Source: Apoderus coryli (taxonomy: Eukaryota > Arthropoda > Insecta > Coleoptera > Attelabidae). Taken from it: a stretch of 64,000 bases of DNA. The stretch spans positions 18,517,135 through 18,581,134 of the forward strand of contig OU452202.1 in assembly GCA_911728435.2 (NCBI GenBank), read 5' to 3'. The notes under the pieces were generated by a model. That model was not told the origin of the DNA, searched no databases, and was given only the letters and a program-made list of their open reading frames with translations. The position numbers and the translations under genes are program-made. Below, in pieces: positions 58,391 through 64,000 of this stretch (positions are counted from its first letter, which is position 1; the number at the start of each line of letters is the position of its first letter).

Positions 58391-61300
58391 TCTTATAATA
58401 TCTTACAATACCCGAAGATTATATACGGGCTTTGTCATTAACTTTTTATCAGCAAATTGGTAACCCGTTGAGATACCTCTGTAGGTAAACAATATGTACG
58501 CATTTTGACGGAAACCCTTTTTGAGTTTCTCGATTGTGGCCCCTGCTGCAGTATTTTGGCATTTTAACAGACCCGGTCAACTAAGCCAAGATGAGGAATG
58601 AAGTATGCAATCGCTTTAACATTGCACCTACCCTCCACAAATATAATCCTGGCTGCTGGTGCGTGGCGGCTAATTTCCGTTTTCGGTTAGAGGAGTGAAT
58701 ATTTGGGAACTTTGCGTCAAATATCTAAAAGAGAGAGAACTTAAAAATTGGTGATGTTGTTTTGTTTGCTAGTGATAACTCAAAGAGACTTGATTTACCG
58801 TTAGGTTACTACCAGGAAGAGACAAGGAGATACGATTGGTTAGACTAAAACGGCAACTGGTAGCATAATTCGACCAGTTTCAAGATTGTGTTTATTAGAA
58901 GCCACACAAAGTGGAAACGAATAAACTTTATTAACACATGATAGAAATGATAAATTAAAACATGTGAAGTCACCCAAAAATGATATGTGACATGCCTTGA
59001 AGAAAAATCCGATCCCAAACTCACACGAAGCGGTCGAGAGACTGTCACTATTGCTACTGACTTCAGTGGAGAGTATGTCGCGAAGAGGGCAAAATCACCC
59101 AGTGACAGCAGATGTGAAAAATATTAATATAATTTAATTCTGAAGTTGTTGTTGTTGTCAAGTTATTGTTAATTTTTATATACCTATTTGTTTTACTACA
59201 CGTTCAGTTTATTGTTTTCGAGTGGTTTGATTCAATTTATGCAAATTTATTTTTCAACATTTGGCCAACATAATCTTTGTCATTTAATTTTCCAAAACTT
59301 TCCCTACAATTTGTCCCAAAAATAAAAAACTTTTTTTTATTGAATTTATAAATAGCGTACAATGTACACTGCAAATGAAACTTTTCATTGGTCTATCTCT
59401 GAACTTCTTCAGGTCTGAGACAGTTTTAAAAATAAATATTCTACTTGAATACGTTAACAGTAGGTATTATTAAATAAATACCTTTACAACAAAACTTGCA
59501 ACTCACTCAATGAGTTATATTAAACCTCGCAAACAAACCCATATGTGGTACATACATTTATTTAAATAACCAACTAATGGAATTTCAAAATGTTTTTAGA
59601 TAGTAGTTTGTTTTTGACGAAAATATAAATGGTGGTATTTTAGAGTGCATTTATTTTACTTACATATAATATTTAAACAGATTAAATAATATTATTTTAT
59701 ATACTACTCCCATACCAAAAGTTGGAATAATTTAAATATTCCATTCCATTCCAACTTGAACGAATTGAAAATTAAATAGAATTTACGAAATCATGAACAC
59801 AATTTTTGGTATTGACTATCATTTCTGAAATAAACAAATTACATTCGTCTCCCATTGGTCGGACAGGATATCAATGTGACGTTGGTTTTCTTGAGCAGGT
59901 TTCAAGTCCTCGACCTTTAAAACATTCTATTCAAAATTTAAATTTACTCAATTTTTAAAATGTTTTACTAGAGGACGCCGAATTGACCACTCAAGTTTTA
60001 AAGTTAATTTATGATAACGCAATATTGACTAAGAAATATATAAAAATTTTAGTGCATACCAAAAGAAAACTTCTAAAACGATGAAAGAGCAGTGGGATAT
60101 ATGAACCTTTAACTGCTGTCCTACTTTTTCCTTTTATGGAAATAGTCCTAGTCAAAACCAACTCCAACTTTCAGCAATAAATAAAACAGGCAAAACTCTC
60201 TTCTCAGTCGTTATCTAAAATTATCGCACAACCTTTTTATAATCACTTTGTCAGAAAACGAGCGAAATTATTCACCGGTAAAAGAAAAAGGGAGTAAGTT
60301 GGTGAAAACTTCGTGACAATTCAAAGTTCATCAATTAAACTAACTTGGCTGCACGAGTTGAACTTTACCGCAGCCTTTATGAATGCCCTTTTGCACATTT
60401 CCTTAAATTTCTGCTTTATGGAAGGCTTGTGTCTCCCATTTTATTATCAGGTTTTATATGGTAGATTTTTCTATTATTTTAATGTCATGCTCAAAATTAA
60501 ATTAAATATTTCGGTGCAACAAACTTGGGTTAACTATCCCCTCAAAGTTATTGAAAATGTTATATAATTGCACGATATCCTTATTCCAAGTAGTAAAACA
60601 AAACAACCAAAACTTCACAATCAACTCCATACAATTTTACGAGATGCTGCTAGTTTTGTGATTGTCGTTGAATCTGCATAAAATCATATTGAAAATATAA
60701 ACAAAAATGACGATAGAGAAAATTAGTGTAAAATATTACGTGAAATCGAAAGGTTACGGCTATGAAAAATCAGTTAAGATTAATGAAGGCATACCTAAAA
60801 TCTGCTGTCTGGGTACTCTGTGTTTTAATTCCTAATAGGTTTGTCGAGCCCACAGAGCGTATAAAAAATATATTTTCACTTTTAATGCTTTTAATTCTGA
60901 TTAAATTTGTTGCAGTCCACTTTTTACTGTTTCGATAAAAACTCTAGATTTTATATCTTTATCATGGAGTACTAAAATGTATTGCGTGCATACAGAAGTT
61001 TAGAGTAAAGCGCAGTAAGAAGAGAGTCGCAAAAAATCCATCCGGTGGAAAAGGTTGACATTTAGAAAATTAAAATTTTACCAACCTACCTATGTATAGA
61101 TGAAATACCTCCCAAGGTAAATAGGTATTTTTAAAAAACGATATACTTAGAGACGCTTAAAGATATTATTATATCACAAAAAGTATTAAAGATTTTTATT
61201 GAATAAACACATGTTTTTGGTTTTAATATGGGGATTTAATACAGAAAAAATAATCGTACGTAATATTAACAATCGGTTATTGTTGACAAGCATTTGTTGA

Positions 61301-61839
61301 GCCAACAACTATATTTGTTATTATTACATAAAAATCAAGTATTTTGAATGAAGATGAAAGCAGCAATCATATCTGTTTCACGACAAACCGAAATTGATTA
61401 CTAATTTCGATCATTGTTACAACAAACAATTTTGTCAATATATTTAAAAATGTATGTTTAGTTAAGGGTCTTATGACTTCGCCTTTTGTAAAATTTTTAT
61501 GTTTTGCAATAAAGACTTTATTTATTTATTTTATTAATTTAATATCGTTTTAAAACTATGACGAGCAGCTATGAAAAAATGTGATGTGAGAGCAACAGGC
61601 GGAGCATATCCTTAACTTTGACATTTGGTTTTAAATAAAAATTAGATCATCTTGTTCATTTAATGTATATTTTTAAAATTTTACTTAGTTTTACGTAACT
61701 GAAATAGATGGTTCAATATTAGAACCCACTGCAGCATAAAGGGTTTGGGATTATATTTTTCTACGAAAAAACTCTTCAACAAAAAATTCTGAAACGAAAT
61801 AAATTATCCATCATCAAAGTGGAGTGTCAGTTTCAAATA
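58391..61839. other. Long stretch without recognised gene
   Basis: AT-rich. Open frame 60313-60567 (84 codons) and shorter ones show no motif. No inverted repeats with target duplications were found by eye. Confidence 0.45.
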
Positions 61840-61900
61840 AAAGAAAACAAACAAAAACTTTCAACGTCAACTCCATAAAAAAACTTTTAATTAGGTTATG

Positions 61901-61947
61901 TAAAGGAAACCAGTTTCGGCTCAACAAGCCATCATCAGTCCTCCAAT
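61901..61947 (-). ncRNA. Hammerhead-ribozyme-like motif, copy B (complete fold)
   Basis: Minus strand: stem I strand TTGGAGGA side, CTGATGA, an extra T, stem II GGCT/AGCC around TGTTG, GAAAC, a two-base loop, GTT as cleavage triplet, then TCCTTTA. The last strand pairs seven bases with the sequence just before CTGATGA (two G-U pairs). It lies at the 3' end of a Penelope-like fragment, where hammerheads of this class are expected. Stem III is minimal. The extra T before stem II is shared with copies A and C. Confidence 0.6.
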
Positions 61948-62345
61948 AAAGATAAAAATGAACGCATAAGAGGAAAAATAAATAAATAAATAAAACGTAC
62001 AACGGGCAACAAACCTATACATAAGTTGATAAGGTAAAGAAACTTACCATTCTTACAAAAACATCTATGTAGGTACAGAAAAAATATCAAACATGAATAA
62101 CATTACACGAAAACAAACACCTGTGTTGAGTAAATAAATAAAATAAGAATTTTAATGCATACAAGACCAGATTCAAATATATCAAAAAGGAAAAAACGCA
62201 AAACGTTTAACCTTTTTCTATAAGTACAGTATGTCCAAAAAGAATTCAATTGAACTGGACTGAAATGCTAAAGAATCGTAAAAATAGTAAATTTAAATGA
62301 GGCAAGCAAAAAAACATTAAAAGAGGGGCACAAAACATGAACACG

Positions 62346-62500
62346 TTATAAATTAAAGAGTGAATTAATAATAGGGGACTCAATGAAAGATGTTTGGTCA
62401 TTCAAACAAGTAACACTATTATTTGATTTAGCCTTCATGATCTCCAAAATTTCCAAATAATTTAAACGGGAGCCCTTATTACACCTATGTAATAACGTTC
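62346..62500 (-). pseudogene. C-terminal end of a Penelope-like protein
   Basis: The minus frame reads LLHRCNKGSRLNYLEILEIM, then KAKSNNSVTCLNDQTSFIE and SPIINSLFNL to TAA. LLHRCNK..RL..LEILEI is shared with the GIY-YIG remnant at 47754-48170, which identifies the family. Everything upstream is cut off at 62500, where the inverted terminal copy begins. Confidence 0.7.
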
Positions 62501-62574
62501 TGGTTTCCTTTACATAACCTAATTAAAAGTTTTCTTATGGAGTTGACTTTGAAAGTTTTTGTTTGTTTTCTTTA

Positions 62575-64000
62575 ATTAAAAAATTCTGAGAAAATAACTA
62601 GAAGTGGGCAACGAATTAAAGAATCTTGTGCATAAATTTGAAAATGTTTTGTTTTGTTTTCTTAAAGTTAGAGCGCAAAAACAAAACCGGTCCAATATAG
62701 GCAACCTTCCCCTGCATGTTATTTCGCATAATGAATTGTTCAAATTAAATACAGTTTATAACCTCGTCGACCAATATTGTTTAATTTATTCTTCATTACA
62801 CGTAAATTTAAAATTGATTTTAAAAAAGTGCAAAACTGCTTGATTGAACTGAAGTTCAAACGTAAAAACCACACTCTCTCTGTTAACGACTTTTTTTAGA
62901 GTTTTAAATTAATTGTAAAACACACATTTTTGTGCCAGCACTTTTAATTTGATTTAAAATTTAATTTAAAATATCCGGCTTTTGTGGATGTCAATTAATG
63001 TATTTTGCTCTATAAAAAAATGAATTAAAAAGCAACTGTATCTCGAATGCCTACAATGTTTATAAAAGTTCTTACTTTACAAAATATCGAATGTTCCCTA
63101 AATGAACTACAGGGTCATTTCTCCTTAGCCAACCAATCCATCGGTGACGATAATTATTATTGAGCCATTATGTTACAGCTATTTACAAAATGCGGAGGGC
63201 TCTATCCAGTTGTATCCAACTTTTATGGTTAAATAGCACATCCTCTAGGTGGTCCAGCAGATTATTGTTAAGAAACTCCAAAATCAGTTGGGTAGGAAAT
63301 GTGGACCACAAACGTTACCATCAATAACATATTGAAATTCCAGTTGCTTAAAGAATTTTAATTTTTTAGTGGCAAACGATATGTCCAACGAAAAAAAGTG
63401 AAGAATCTGTATATGTAAAGATAACGTATGTTGTTTTGCTTTGGCTGAAATATTACTATTATTTCTCACAAATCCCAAAAACGGCCCCACACGTGTAAAT
63501 GACTCCTATACCCTACAGACACATATATACAACGATATAAGCATGTTCCACAATTTTTGGAAACTTCCTTATTAAGATGATTAGGATTTGGGGGAGCAAC
63601 TGTATGGGGAATTAGTAAAAGTTTTAACTTTCCAAGTGTTAGGGTAAAATAGCTGGGAACGCGTAGCAAACTTTTTAGAGGTGTGTACCTACAACAGAAA
63701 AAAAAAAGAATAATTTATTTAGAAAACTTCTTTTTTTAGGAGTACATACTAGAAAGTTGTTATGGGAAAACTTTGACACGCATGTGGAAATTTTCTAAAG
63801 GTATTACGAAAATCTATAAGATTACATAATAAACGTTCAAAATAATACGCTATGAAAGTAACAGCTTTAGTTTTATTGGTTTCTAGTAATTGATTTCGAT
63901 TTAAATAGCAAAAGTTTTTTATTTTAAAGAAATAGTCCATAAATGAGAGGAGCGACAAATCAATATCTTATTGAAATAAAACTGTCTACACCATGTTCAA
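62575..64000. other. No recognisable gene
   Basis: CTACAGGGTCATTTCTCC near 63108 may be a decayed CAGGGTG end. Open frames at 62604-62843 and 63284-63669 show no domain. Confidence 0.4.

Larger units (their letters stand above)
61840..62574 (-). mobile_element. Penelope-like element 3' portion bounded by inverted terminal copies
   Basis: Arms of 75 bases at 61840-61914 and 62500-62574 are inverted copies sharing AAAGAAAACAAACAAAAACT and GGTTATGTAAAGGAAACCAG. Between them on the minus strand lie the last 51 codons of a Penelope-like protein, a 3' UTR of about 400 bases, and a hammerhead-like motif at the 3' arm border. Penelope-like elements are known for terminal repeats in direct or inverted layout and for 5' truncation. 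Here the 5' side starts with an inverted copy of the 3' terminus. Confidence 0.7.

Overview
This window looks like accessory, non-genic DNA from an insect nuclear genome. It is AT-rich and has no bacterial-style gene packing. Most recognisable protein-coding sequence belongs to arthropod transposable elements: non-LTR retrotransposons of several clades, Penelope-like elements, Tc1/mariner/IS630, PIF/Harbinger and hAT. GT-AG introns and AATAAA signals appear in the few gene-like loci. I cannot fix the order of insect from sequence alone. I found no rRNA, functional tRNA, CRISPR array or operon.

Layout. 0-10 kb: the 3' half of a fairly intact non-LTR reverse transcriptase (3-1434), a hammerhead-like motif (3768-3813), and an internally deleted relative of the first element on the minus strand (9160-9820). 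10-23 kb: a 988-bp terminal-inverted-repeat element (10965-11952), a decayed DDE transposase (12130-12990), an almost perfect 967-bp foldback element (13473-14439), a clean PIF/Harbinger deletion derivative with TTA target duplication (19296-20128), and a Tc1/mariner-type element with a broken transposase (21741-22773). 24-34 kb: a graveyard of non-LTR fragments (24641-25165, 26432-26800, 27250-28471, 31640-32180, 33079-33402) and a palindrome built of GAGAC/GTCTC units (29866-30158). 34-41 kb: a second TTA-flanked element (34258-35208), another foldback (35346-36017), a small MITE (39386-39512), and a composite repeat carrying a tRNA-like module (36.1-36.5, 40.07, 40.4 kb).

41-46 kb holds the only locus that reads like a host-type gene: a four-exon minus-strand THAP-domain gene (42586 to 41672) with exact splice phases. 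Just upstream lie a possible terminal exon with polyadenylation signal (43237-43067) and a DUF4371/hAT-type exon (43480-43265). Next comes a Harbinger-like remnant (about 43646-45813) that has been interrupted by another foldback element (44408-45453).

47-64 kb: a Penelope-like GIY-YIG remnant (47754-48170), mariner fragments, three more CAGGGTG foldback copies (49970-50653, 51653-52670, 54996-56207), an RTE-type reverse transcriptase remnant (57790-58390), and a Penelope-like 3' end with a full hammerhead-like fold and inverted terminal copies (61840-62574).

The unifying theme is a group of unrelated long-inverted-repeat elements that all end in CAGGGTG...CACCCTG, usually between TA dinucleotides. 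Two of them still carry pieces of a transposase, so that transposase family is a plausible common mobiliser of the rest. This is inferred, not shown.
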